A DNA stretch of 64,000 bases from NCBI GenBank assembly GCA_026418695.1, contig JAOAAU010000007.1:47818-111817 (forward strand), in the 5' to 3' direction. The stretch comes from Clostridia bacterium (GTDB lineage: Bacteria; Bacillota; Clostridia; Acetivibrionales; JAFADI01). The notes beneath the pieces are model-generated. The model was not told where the DNA came from. It was given only the letters and a program-made list of their open reading frames with translations, and did not search any database. The number at the start of each line of letters is the position of its first letter. Within the stretch, counting starts at the first letter, position 1. Made by a program: the position numbers and the translations under genes. This document shows, piece by piece, positions 17,981 through 27,216 of this stretch.

Positions 17981-19480
17981 CTATAGGGTTACGCCATCTT
18001 TAAATATCGCTATTTCTCTATAACCGTTGATTTCATTCTTGGCTTTGATTTCACCGGATGCAGTCTTGCTCACAAATTCTAGGAAATCAAACTTCAGCCG
18101 GCTGATATCTTTGCCATCAAGGATCTGCCCGGCATCAAAGTCGATCCAGGCTTTCTTCCGCTCAGCCAGGTCGGTATTGGTGGAAATCTTTATGGTAGGA
18201 ACCGGAGCTCCCAGCGGTGTTCCTCTTCCTGTAGTGAAAAGTATGAGGTGAGCTCCTGAAGCCATGAGTGCCGTTACTGCTACAATATCATTTCCCGGCC
18301 CCCGGAGGAGGTTCAATCCGGGGGCTTTTACCGGTTCTCCATAATCCAGTACATCTACGACATTCCCAACTCCACCCTTTTGGGTGCATCCTAGAGATTT
18401 TTCTTCCAAAGTAGAGATCCCACCCTTTTTATTCCCGGGGGACGGATTATCATAAATCACCTGATCGTGTTTGATATAGTATTCCTTAAATCCATTGATC
18501 AGCTCTACCGCTTTATTGAATATCTCCCCGTTAATGCATCGGTTCATGAGGATGGTTTCAGCTCCAAACATTTCAGGAACCTCTGTGAGGATGGAAGTAC
18601 CTCCTTGTTCAATAAGAAGGTCAGAAAGTGTGCCTACCAGAGGATTGGCTGTAATCCCAGAGAAAGCGTCGGATCCGCCGCATTTTAGACCGACGATCAA
18701 CTTTGAGAGGGGACAGTCCTGCCTTTTTTGCGTAGAAGCATATTCAATCAATTCCTCAATCAGCTTCAATCCCTCTTCAATTTCGTCTTCCACCTCTTGA
18801 GTCACAAGGAATTTCACCCTCTTCGGATCATATTCTCCGAGAACCTTTTTGAATTCCGGAATGTTATTGTTCTCACAGCCAAGCCCCAGGACCAGAACTC
18901 CGGCTGCATTGGGGTGGTGGACCATGCCCGCAAGAATCTTCTGTGTATTCACCTGGTCATCTCCCATTTGAGAGCAGCCATAGGGATGAGGAAACGCAAA
19001 TATACCATCCGTATTGCCGTCAAACCTCAAATTTGCTTGCTTGGCAAGGAGTTCTGAAGTCTTGTTCACACAGCCTACGGTGTTTACAATCCATATCTCA
19101 TTTCTTATTCCAACCTTCCCATCCGCACGAACATATCCCTTAAATGTTCTAGAAGGCTTTTCGCCCTCAAAGTTACTGAGCCCCGGATTATAGGAATAGT
19201 CTAGAATCCCTTCAAGATTGGTTTTTATATTATGGGTATGCACATATTCTCCTGCAGAGATTGACCTTGTTGCATGTCCTATGGGGAACCCATACTTGAC
19301 CACATCTTCACCGGAAGGGATGTCTTTAAAAGCGACCTTATGTCCCTTATCAATATCTTCAAATGCAGTGATTACAGCATCTTCAAACTCAATGTTTTCT
19401 CCCTTTCTGATATCCGCAAGGGCAACCGCTACATTATCTTTATCATGAATCTTCAATATCTTGCTTTTTCCGTTCATCAA
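17981..19480 (-). CDS. uxaA: Altronate dehydratase (UxaA family, with N-terminal SAF domain)
   Basis: FKGYVRADGKVGIRNEIWIVNTVGCVN, FPHPYGCSQMGDD, LKCGGSDAFSGITANPLVG. Confidence 0.92.
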   Translation of the reverse strand: MMNGKSKILKIHDKDNVAVALADIRKGENIEFEDAVITAFEDIDKGHKVAFKDIPSGEDVVKYGFPIGHATRSISAGEYVHTHNIKTNLEGILDYSYNPGLSNFEGEKPSRTFKGYVRADGKVGIRNEIWIVNTVGCVNKTSELLAKQANLRFDGNTDGIFAFPHPYGCSQMGDDQVNTQKILAGMVHHPNAAGVLVLGLGCENNNIPEFKKVLGEYDPKRVKFLVTQEVEDEIEEGLKLIEELIEYASTQKRQDCPLSKLIVGLKCGGSDAFSGITANPLVGTLSDLLIEQGGTSILTEVPEMFGAETILMNRCINGEIFNKAVELINGFKEYYIKHDQVIYDNPSPGNKKGGISTLEEKSLGCTQKGGVGNVVDVLDYGEPVKAPGLNLLRGPGNDIVAVTALMASGAHLILFTTGRGTPLGAPVPTIKISTNTDLAERKKAWIDFDAGQILDGKDISRLKFDFLEFVSKTASGEIKAKNEINGYREIAIFKDGVTL

Positions 19481-19509
19481 CTACATCCTCCTTCCTTTTG
19501 CTGAGTTCA

Positions 19510-21036
19510 TTAATCCAAGATCAAGTCTTTTAATGCTTTTTCTATTCCAAAGGAAAGAATCTCAAACAGGTATTCGGTCACAAGTTCAGCAAATCCCTTC
19601 ACTTCATTAAGATCCCTTCCCCACCAGTCCGTCTTTGCAAGGAGTTTTGAAACAATGAGTCCCAATCCTTCCTTTGTACCGTCAAAGTCGGACCACTGCT
19701 GTTTAAAAAACTCCAGTACGGGCATATCATCGTTGATCTTATATTCACTGCCGTTTCTGGTCCCGATGAGCGCACCCTCTTTTACTTCAGAACCTTTATA
19801 GAAGGCAAAAAGTGCAGCCAGTGAGAATGTCAAAATCTTTGGCAGTTTCTTTTTTCTTTCAACATATTCCAGAATGGACGGCAGTACCCTGGTCTTGAAT
19901 TTAGAAGTCGAATTTAATGAAATACTCAGAAGGTAATGCTTGATAAACGGATTTGCAAACCTCTCCAAAACATCCTTTGCAAACTGTGCAAGCTCGCTTT
20001 CAGGCAGGTCCAGGGTAGGAATAATTTCATCAAAAATTCCTTTTCTCATAAAGGTGCTGATTAATTTATCATCCATACACTCTTTCACTGTATCCAGGCC
20101 GTAAAGGTAGGCCGCCAATACAGTCATTGTATGTGCGCCATTCAGAATTCTAACTTTTCTGGTTCTGTACGGTGTCATATCATCTGTCCAGATCACGTTC
20201 AGTCCGGATTTTGTAAAGGGCAGCTCTTCAGCAAGCTTCTTATCCCCTTCAATCACCCACAGGTGAAAAATCTCTCCTGTATCAAGCAGGTTATCCTTAT
20301 ATCCGAGTTCCTCAGTGATTGTCTGTACTTCATCTCTGGGGTAGCCGGTAACAATTCTGTCTACCAAGGTGTTCAAGAAGTAATTCGCTTTTTCGATCCA
20401 GTTGATGAATTCACTTCCCAAATTCCATTCTTTTGCCAGTCTTAATACAATGTTTTTAAGGTTATCTCCGTTTCTATCGATCAGTTCACAGGGGATAATG
20501 ATGAAACCCTTGGACATGTCCCCCGCGAACACCTTGAATCTTTGATGTAAGAAAACTGTGAGTTTACCTGGAAATGACGCTGGCGGAGCATCTTCAAACC
20601 TGTCTTCCGCGTTATATGCAATCCCGGCTTCCGTGGTATTGGATACAATTACCCTTAATTCCGGATTTTCAGCAAGTTTCATGTAATCCCGGTAATCCTC
20701 ATACATATTAACGCCCCTGCTGATCGCCGTAATCATCTCTCTGTTGTTCACAACTTCTCCGTTCTGGATTCCTCTTAAGAGTAAGGTGTAAAGACCATTC
20801 TGCTCGTTGATCATAGGAATCATCCCCTGGCTGATAGGCTGTACAACAACAATGCTGCCGTTGAAGATACCTTGATGATTCATCCTGTTAAACATCCAGT
20901 CTACAAACCCTCTTAGAAAGTTACCTTCCCCGAATTGCAGTACTTTTTCCGGAAGTTTTCCCATTGTTCCTGCAGCTACATTTTCCGGTATTTTGATTTG
21001 ACCTTTCTCTATACGTGCTCTGCTTAACGTCTCCAT
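19510..21036 (-). CDS. uxaB: Tagaturonate reductase (altronate oxidoreductase)
   Basis: Mannitol dehydrogenase family: VLQFGEGNFLRGFVDWMFNRMN, RIVTGYPRDE, RKVRILNGAHTMTVLAAYLYG; next to uxaA. Confidence 0.92.
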   Translation of the reverse strand: METLSRARIEKGQIKIPENVAAGTMGKLPEKVLQFGEGNFLRGFVDWMFNRMNHQGIFNGSIVVVQPISQGMIPMINEQNGLYTLLLRGIQNGEVVNNREMITAISRGVNMYEDYRDYMKLAENPELRVIVSNTTEAGIAYNAEDRFEDAPPASFPGKLTVFLHQRFKVFAGDMSKGFIIIPCELIDRNGDNLKNIVLRLAKEWNLGSEFINWIEKANYFLNTLVDRIVTGYPRDEVQTITEELGYKDNLLDTGEIFHLWVIEGDKKLAEELPFTKSGLNVIWTDDMTPYRTRKVRILNGAHTMTVLAAYLYGLDTVKECMDDKLISTFMRKGIFDEIIPTLDLPESELAQFAKDVLERFANPFIKHYLLSISLNSTSKFKTRVLPSILEYVERKKKLPKILTFSLAALFAFYKGSEVKEGALIGTRNGSEYKINDDMPVLEFFKQQWSDFDGTKEGLGLIVSKLLAKTDWWGRDLNEVKGFAELVTEYLFEILSFGIEKALKDLILD

Positions 21037-21365
21037 CGTTTAGCCCCCTGTTATTCTCTATTGGATTTCATTTTCTTTCCCTATACTTCTACTATACAAC
21101 AATGGATTTGCAAATTTCTTTGCGGAAGTTGACTAATTTAATGCAAATATTGCTGTTGTTTTTATAGGGGGACATTCCTTCACTTTTATCAAAATTGGTC
21201 AAGATTTGTTAGCAATTTGTGCGGGACAGTCCTCCATTCTTAACAGTTTTACCGCACTTATAGGAAAAATCTTAAAAAACACTCGAGAATTTCGAATAGT
21301 ATTTTCTTTTCACAAGTAATGATTATAGATAGAAACATTGAGAGTCAATCGTGTGATTGAAGAGA

Positions 21366-21410
21366 CAGAAGTATTCGTGAATTTAATGCATTAAAAAAAG
21401 AATACTTCTG
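21366..21410. repeat. Nested palindrome
   Basis: CAGAAGTATTC...GAATACTTCTG (11-bp arms) enclosing palindrome TTTAATGCATTAAA. Confidence 0.55.
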
Positions 21411-21651
21411 ATGGAAGAATTTAATTTTGATATATCATTTAGAAGTGCTATCTTCTCTGCAACATATATGATAAATCTTTTTGATCGCGTTTCAATTACC
21501 TTGAATTAAGTTCGCGAAGAAAAACGTCCTTGAGAAATCATTTTTATGATTCATATAAACCAAATTATAAAATGAAAAGCTTACTGCAGGAAGTTTGGCT
21601 AGATAAGCTAATTACAACTCCTGCTTTTGATTCATGAAAACAAACCCTCTA

Positions 21652-22575
21652 CTAAATTGAAAGTACCAATTGATTAAACAACTTCCGCAGATCTTTATCC
21701 CTTTTATACAGTTCGAATCCCTTTGTACAGAGTCTTGATATCCCCGAGAGTGTCATATTTCCAATGATCTGACAAATATCCCGGTAAGAAAAGTTGCATA
21801 ATGCTCGCAATAAGAATGCACTGGCCGCCCTCAATTCAGAAATCTGGCGATTATACTTAATCCCCAAAATGTCCCTGTTTGGAAGTCCGTATCTCCGAGA
21901 AACTGCATCCAAAACAGATTGGGGTTTTGTTTCGCGGAAAATTATTTTTCTTTCATTTTTGTATTCATTAGTAACCACCCGATAAAGGCAATTCTTCATT
22001 TCTTTGCTTGTTAGTCCATCCTTCCTCTTTGCTACAAATTCTACATACCTTTGAACTGCCTTTTTGGATTTTCCTACATTAAAAATGCCGAGAATGAACG
22101 TAGTATCAACTAATTTGTATAAATCCTTTCTTGCACCCATGTAGATTCCCATGGACGAAAAAGGGTACTCATATTCCCGTCCTCTATAACCTTCGATGTC
22201 TTGAGGATTATTGTGAATATACGCAGATACCGCTAGGTTATATGTATCTGAAGATATAACCTTACTCTCAAACCTTCCTTGAAAAAGATGTCCATGACGA
22301 CCATACTTTCTATTGTAATAGACTACATATGCAGTATTTAGGCAAAGCATAAATCTGGAAAGATCAAATCCCTTAGGGTCAAAGTGCAGGTGCAGATGGT
22401 TATTCATAAGGCAATAACCATAAACAGAACACTGAAACTTGTCACAGTATTTTTTTAACAGTCCCAAATAATAATTTTTATCGTCCTCATCTCTAAAAAG
22501 AAGCAGTTCGCTCATGCTTCGGCACATAACGTGAAATATTGCACTAATCGGTTTTATTCGAGCTATTCTGGACAT
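21652..22575 (-). CDS. Y1_Tnp (REP-associated tyrosine) transposase-like protein
   Basis: MSRIARIKPISAIFHVMCRSMSELLLF...CLMNNHLHLHFDPKG...YNRKYGRHGHLFQGRFESKVI: HUH-like HLHLH motif, catalytic-Tyr-region helix, C-terminal HTH. Start chosen at ATG 22575. Confidence 0.88.
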   Translation of the reverse strand: MSRIARIKPISAIFHVMCRSMSELLLFRDEDDKNYYLGLLKKYCDKFQCSVYGYCLMNNHLHLHFDPKGFDLSRFMLCLNTAYVVYYNRKYGRHGHLFQGRFESKVISSDTYNLAVSAYIHNNPQDIEGYRGREYEYPFSSMGIYMGARKDLYKLVDTTFILGIFNVGKSKKAVQRYVEFVAKRKDGLTSKEMKNCLYRVVTNEYKNERKIIFRETKPQSVLDAVSRRYGLPNRDILGIKYNRQISELRAASAFLLRALCNFSYRDICQIIGNMTLSGISRLCTKGFELYKRDKDLRKLFNQLVLSI

Positions 22576-22656
22576 TCCTCCTACCTCCCCCCACATTTTA
22601 CCATAGAACATAAGTTTTGTAAATAAATGGTATTTAGACAGGAATGTCCCCGACTT

Positions 22657-23520
22657 TTACTTTAAAGATTTTCTATAATTCAGCGGTGAGCAGCCGGCAA
22701 GATCCTTAAAGATTCTATTAAAATTCGCTACACTCCCAAACCCCGACAGTTCGGCTACCTGTATGACTTTAAGACTTTTATCCGATAAAAGCTTCTGAGC
22801 TTCCCTTACCCGTACATTATTCACATATTCAACCAGGGTAAAGCCTGTTGTCTCCTTGAATATCCGGCTTAGGTAATAGGGACTGATATAAAATAGCTCT
22901 GATATTCGGGGAATGGCCAATAGTTCAGAATAGTGTGCATTGATATATTGGACAACTTCTGAAACCTTTTCATGTTTTGGACGGATAGAAACATAGGCAT
23001 GCTCGTCATAATGTTCCATAGTCCTTGCAATAAACACCAGCAGCTTCATTAAAAGCCCTTGTAAGCAAGTCTCAAAGCCCAAGGACTGTTTTAATATTTC
23101 CTCATTCATATCCTGAATGATTTTTTCAACGACCTGCTGCTCTTTGAGGGAAAGACCAAGGACACAATGATTTTTTCGGTGCAGCAAATCCAGCAATCGA
23201 TCCATAGATCCGTTGGAAGTGGCAACGAAATCCCTTTTAAAATATACCAGGATTCTTTCATGGTCCGGAAGGTCTGCGTCTGTTGTCTTATGCAGTTCTC
23301 CCTGGTTCACAAATACCAGATGGCCTTTTTTAATTTTGAAAAATCGATCTTTGATAAAATAATATCGCTCACCGGAAACAAGGTAATAGATTTCATATTT
23401 TTCATGGACATGTTTTTCCGGCATGGAAAAGAATCCTGTTACTTTGCTGCTGGATATGGAAAAACCATCATTATTGGCAGTATAAGTCTCAATATTGGTA
23501 TTCATGGAATTCCCCCTCAC
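22657..23520 (-). CDS. AraC family transcriptional regulator (cupin and HTH)
   Basis: N-terminal HVHEKYEIYYLVSGERYYFI; C-terminal FYISPYYLSRIFKETTGFTLVEYVNNVRVREAQKLL. Confidence 0.92.
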   Translation of the reverse strand: MRGNSMNTNIETYTANNDGFSISSSKVTGFFSMPEKHVHEKYEIYYLVSGERYYFIKDRFFKIKKGHLVFVNQGELHKTTDADLPDHERILVYFKRDFVATSNGSMDRLLDLLHRKNHCVLGLSLKEQQVVEKIIQDMNEEILKQSLGFETCLQGLLMKLLVFIARTMEHYDEHAYVSIRPKHEKVSEVVQYINAHYSELLAIPRISELFYISPYYLSRIFKETTGFTLVEYVNNVRVREAQKLLSDKSLKVIQVAELSGFGSVANFNRIFKDLAGCSPLNYRKSLK

Positions 23521-23673
23521 CTCTTATTATACCACAATCCACCACTCAAAAGACAAAATTTGATGAATTTTTATAAATCAAAGCACAATTTGCGCAGATA
23601 TTGCCATAGCAATCTCCTATAATATTTACATAACCAGAAATTCAATATTTCTTTAAATATAGGGAGGGTCAAT

Positions 23674-24795
23674 ATGCAAGCACAAAGCTTTCAGAAGGAT
23701 TGGTCGGTAAAAATGGCGGACTCCGCGATGTCATGCCCCTCAAAATATATGGAAAAGTGGTGCTATGAGTTTGGCTTGATTCTAAAAGCTATTGAAACCG
23801 TTTGGAGCAAAACAGGGGATGACAAATACTATCGATATATCAAAGAGAATGTGGACAGGTTTGTAGATTCTGAGGGCAAAATTGATGAATATGATCCTGG
23901 CGAGCTCAATCTGGATCATGTCAATCCAGGTAAAGTCCTTCTTCTATTATATAATGAAACCCATGATGAACGGTATAAGAAAGCCGCAGATATCTTGCGG
24001 GATCAGCTGAACCGTCAGCCACGCAACTTGCAGGGCGGCTTCTGGCATAAGAGAATTTATCCTCATCAGATGTGGCTGGATGGGGTTTATATGAGTTCTC
24101 CTTTCTATGCCCAGTATGCACTGATGTTTGATGAAACCATAGCTTTTGATGATATTGCCAACCAGGTCATTCTGCTTGCAGACAATGCCAAGGACCCCAA
24201 TACCGGCCTTCTATATCATGCCTGGGATGAAAGCAAGGGAATGAAGTGGGCGGATGATTGCACAGGCTGTTCACCGAATTTCTGGGGAAGAGCCATGGGC
24301 TGGTACGCCATGGCCTTGGTGGATATATTGGACTACTTCCCAGCAGAGCATGTCCAAAGGGAGAAAATCATCAATATTCTCCGTAATCTCATCAATGCAC
24401 TCATATCTGTGCAGGATAAAGCTACAGGTGTATGGTACCAGGTTGTCGATAAAGGTACAAAAAAAGGAAACTATCTTGAAGCATCCGCATCCTGTATGTT
24501 TACATATGCTCTGGCCAAAAGCATTCGCATGGGATATATCGATTCTTCCTATAAGAATGTTGCTATAAAAGCCTTTAAAGGCATTCTTAAAGAGTTTGTT
24601 GAAACGGATGAGAAAGGCATGGTTGATCTAAAAAATGTTTGCAGTGTGGCAGGTCTTGGAGGTAATCCCTATCGTGACGGGTCTTTTGAATATTATATCA
24701 GCGAACCGGTAGCGGTCAACGACTATAAAGGTTATGGTCCATTGATCCTTGCCAGCGTCGAGATTGAAAGGCTTGAGGGATGTTGCCATGAATAA
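23674..24795 (+). CDS. Glycoside hydrolase family 88/105 (unsaturated rhamnogalacturonyl/galacturonyl hydrolase)
   Basis: YRYIKENVDRFVD, HQMWLDGVYMSSPFYAQYA, WDESKGMKWADDCTGCSPNFWGRAMGWYAMALVDILDYFP; no signal peptide. Confidence 0.93.
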   Translation: MQAQSFQKDWSVKMADSAMSCPSKYMEKWCYEFGLILKAIETVWSKTGDDKYYRYIKENVDRFVDSEGKIDEYDPGELNLDHVNPGKVLLLLYNETHDERYKKAADILRDQLNRQPRNLQGGFWHKRIYPHQMWLDGVYMSSPFYAQYALMFDETIAFDDIANQVILLADNAKDPNTGLLYHAWDESKGMKWADDCTGCSPNFWGRAMGWYAMALVDILDYFPAEHVQREKIINILRNLINALISVQDKATGVWYQVVDKGTKKGNYLEASASCMFTYALAKSIRMGYIDSSYKNVAIKAFKGILKEFVETDEKGMVDLKNVCSVAGLGGNPYRDGSFEYYISEPVAVNDYKGYGPLILASVEIERLEGCCHE

Positions 24796-26092
24796 AGGAT
24801 CCCTTTCAACGGTTTATGATATTACTTCATTCGGAGCATTATCTGACGGTAAGACTTCGTGTTCGAAAGCTTTCCGTCAAGCAATTGCCGCTGCTGTCCA
24901 AAACGGCGGAGGAACTGTGTATGTCCCGGCAGGAACTTATCAGACAGGTCCCATTCAAATGGAAAGCAATATCACACTTTTTCTGGATGCAGGCGCACGA
25001 CTTATCTTCAGTACTATCAAGGAGGATTATCCTGTGATCACCTCTCGCTGGGAAGGTGCTGAGGGTTTAACGTATATGCCCATGATTTATGGCAAGAATG
25101 TTGAAAATGTTTCCATTACCGGTTATGGGACCCTCGATGGGCAGGGAGAAGCCTGGTGGAAACCCTTTAGAGAACGTACACTGGACCATCCGAGACCAAG
25201 GTTTGTCAGTTTTGAAGACTCCTCCAGAGTTTTGATTGAGGGTATCCATCTGATTAATTCTCCTTCCTGGACCCTCAACCCTGTCCGCTGCAGCAATGTA
25301 ACCATTGATAAAGTCACCATCAATAATCCTCCGGATTCTCCCAATACGGATGGTATCAACCCGGATTCTTGCAAGAACGTACATATTTCCAACTGCCATG
25401 TGGATGTTGGAGACGATTGTATCACAATAAAATCAGGCACAGAAAGAAGTACTTACAAAGTAAGCTGTGAAAATATCACTGTCACCAATTGTACCTTGGT
25501 ACATGGTCATGGTGGTGTAGTCATCGGCAGCGAAATGAGCGGCGGTGTAAGAAATGTTGTTATCTCCAATTGCGTTTTTGAAGGAACGGATAGAGGTATC
25601 CGACTCAAGACACGAAGAGGTAGAGGCGGGATCGTTGAGGATCTGAGAATCAATAACCTGGTGATGAAGGACGTCATGTGCCCCATTGTCATGCACCAAT
25701 ATTACTTCTGCGGTGAAGGCGGAAAGGAACAGATTGTTTGGGATAAGGCTCCCTACCCTATTACAGAGGCAACTCCTGTTTTCAGAAGTATCCATTTCAG
25801 CAACATCACTGCAAAGAATGCTCATGCTGCCGCAGCTTTTATTTATGGACTTTCCGAGATGCCCATTGAAGATCTTTCCTTTGATCATATTTCCATTTCT
25901 ATGGCTGAAGATGCAATTCCGGGAATACCCGCCATGATGAACGGTGTTGATCCAGTAGTCAAGATGGGTTTCTTTTGCTGCAACGTAAAGGACGTGAGTT
26001 TCAGTCATGTAACCATCAAGGGGCATGAAGGAGCCGCCTTTCAGGTGAAGAATTCCAAAAAAGTTGTATTCATTTCATGTACTGAGGAGTAG
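24788..26092 (+). CDS. Glycoside hydrolase family 28 (polygalacturonase-like)
   Basis: NTDGINPDSCKNVHISNCHVDVGDDCITIKSG and HGHGGVVIGSEMSGGVRNV GH28 motifs; likely start ATG 24788 overlapping GH105 stop; no signal peptide. Confidence 0.94.
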   Translation: MNKGSLSTVYDITSFGALSDGKTSCSKAFRQAIAAAVQNGGGTVYVPAGTYQTGPIQMESNITLFLDAGARLIFSTIKEDYPVITSRWEGAEGLTYMPMIYGKNVENVSITGYGTLDGQGEAWWKPFRERTLDHPRPRFVSFEDSSRVLIEGIHLINSPSWTLNPVRCSNVTIDKVTINNPPDSPNTDGINPDSCKNVHISNCHVDVGDDCITIKSGTERSTYKVSCENITVTNCTLVHGHGGVVIGSEMSGGVRNVVISNCVFEGTDRGIRLKTRRGRGGIVEDLRINNLVMKDVMCPIVMHQYYFCGEGGKEQIVWDKAPYPITEATPVFRSIHFSNITAKNAHAAAAFIYGLSEMPIEDLSFDHISISMAEDAIPGIPAMMNGVDPVVKMGFFCCNVKDVSFSHVTIKGHEGAAFQVKNSKKVVFISCTEE

Positions 26093-26094
26093 TA

Positions 26095-26129
26095 AATACC
26101 CTCTACCAAAAGTATTGATAGAGGGTATT
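26095..26129. terminator. Bidirectional terminator-like hairpin
   Basis: AATACCCTCTA-N13-TAGAGGGTATT between convergent genes. Confidence 0.65.
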
Positions 26130-26149
26130 GAAAATTACGGCATTATTCT

Positions 26150-26986
26150 TCAAACCCTTTCATAGATCCCTTTTAAATATGCAATCCCCTCATCCATGAT
26201 ATCAACTTTTGCATCTTCCATGAGGATATTGCAGTAGGGCTTCCTCTGCTTCAACAGCCCAAACAAAAGCTCATAGTTCAGCAGACCTTTTCCTGCTTGG
26301 ACTGAGCGGACCACCTGCTCCTCAATCACAAAATCCTTTGCATGAAGCGCAACAATTCGATCACCAAACATGTCAAAGGAATCACAAATCACTTTCTCCT
26401 GATTTTCATAATTCTCTATGGAAATCAGATTGACGGGATCAAATACGATCTGCAAATGGTTGGATTGAATCTCTTGAAGAACCCTGGCTACCCTCTCCGG
26501 TGACTGTGTAACATAGCGGGTCACCCCCTCAATCCCCACAAAGACTCCAAATTTTTCGGCTTCCTCCACTAGCTCCTTTACACTCTCCAGTAAAATCCGA
26601 AAAGCATTTTTCCCGTGGTTTTCAGGGTGAAAAGAAAAGTCCGCATTTAGGGAACCTGTCTCAGTTGCGATAACACTACATCCGAAATCCCGCGCATACC
26701 GGATATGCTCCTTAAACCGCTCAATTTGAAGCCTTCTTTCTTCCTTATCCGGATGAACAGGATTGATGTAGCATCCAAGGACCGCAATCTGTATTCCGTA
26801 CCGATCAAAGGTTTTCCCTATATGATACGCCATTCCCGGGTTTAGTCTTCCAAGACCCGCTTCCAGACCTGCAATCGATTTCGAAAGCGCCAACTGAATA
26901 CAGCGGAAGCCCTTTTGAGATATTTTTTTAGCCAGTTCTTCTACTGGTAGTTTTCCAAAATCATGAGCACGAACCCCTAGTCTCAT
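26150..26986 (-). CDS. Sugar phosphate isomerase/epimerase (AP endonuclease 2 / xylose isomerase-like TIM barrel)
   Basis: GFRCIQLALSKS, GCYINPVHPDKEERRLQIERFKEHIRYARDFGCSVIATETG, LQIVFDPVNLI, VALHAKDF. Confidence 0.88.
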   Translation of the reverse strand: MRLGVRAHDFGKLPVEELAKKISQKGFRCIQLALSKSIAGLEAGLGRLNPGMAYHIGKTFDRYGIQIAVLGCYINPVHPDKEERRLQIERFKEHIRYARDFGCSVIATETGSLNADFSFHPENHGKNAFRILLESVKELVEEAEKFGVFVGIEGVTRYVTQSPERVARVLQEIQSNHLQIVFDPVNLISIENYENQEKVICDSFDMFGDRIVALHAKDFVIEEQVVRSVQAGKGLLNYELLFGLLKQRKPYCNILMEDAKVDIMDEGIAYLKGIYERV

Positions 26987-27028
26987 TCACTTCACTCCAT
27001 TCTCAAATTCCTATCTTTTCAAAGCACC

Positions 27029-27214
27029 GGGGACATTCCTCTACAATTTGCAAAAAATGATCTTTATTCTATAGAAATAACAAGACAAGCTATATAAATA
27101 GAAAAATTATCAATTAGTACAGGACTGTCCCCAACAAATAAAAGTCGTTTCCCTAATTCTTAAAAGATTCAAACCATCAAAACCAACATATCAATTAAAG
27201 AAGGACTGTCCCCC
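27029..27214. repeat. Cluster of three REP-like GGGGACAnTCCT motifs
   Basis: GGGGACATTCCT 27029-27040 (+), AGGACTGTCCCC 27121-27132 (-), AGGACTGTCCCCC 27202-27214 (-). Confidence 0.65.
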
Positions 27215-27216
27215 TT

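Larger units (their letters stand above)
21167..22652. mobile_element. Candidate RAYT-type unit flanked by inverted GGGGACATTCCT motifs
   Basis: GGGGGACATTCCTT at 21167-21180 and AGGAATGTCCCCG at 22640-22652 bracket the Y1 transposase ORF. Confidence 0.5.

Noticed and set aside
18709-18720. GGGGACAGTCCT motif inside uxaA
   Set aside because: It encodes the QDCPLS stretch typical of the UxaA family, so the match to the REP-like motif is probably coincidental.
25433-26026. 197-aa antisense ORF opposite the GH28 gene
   Set aside because: It overlaps a strongly supported polygalacturonase ORF; composition looks like shadow coding, no domain recognised.
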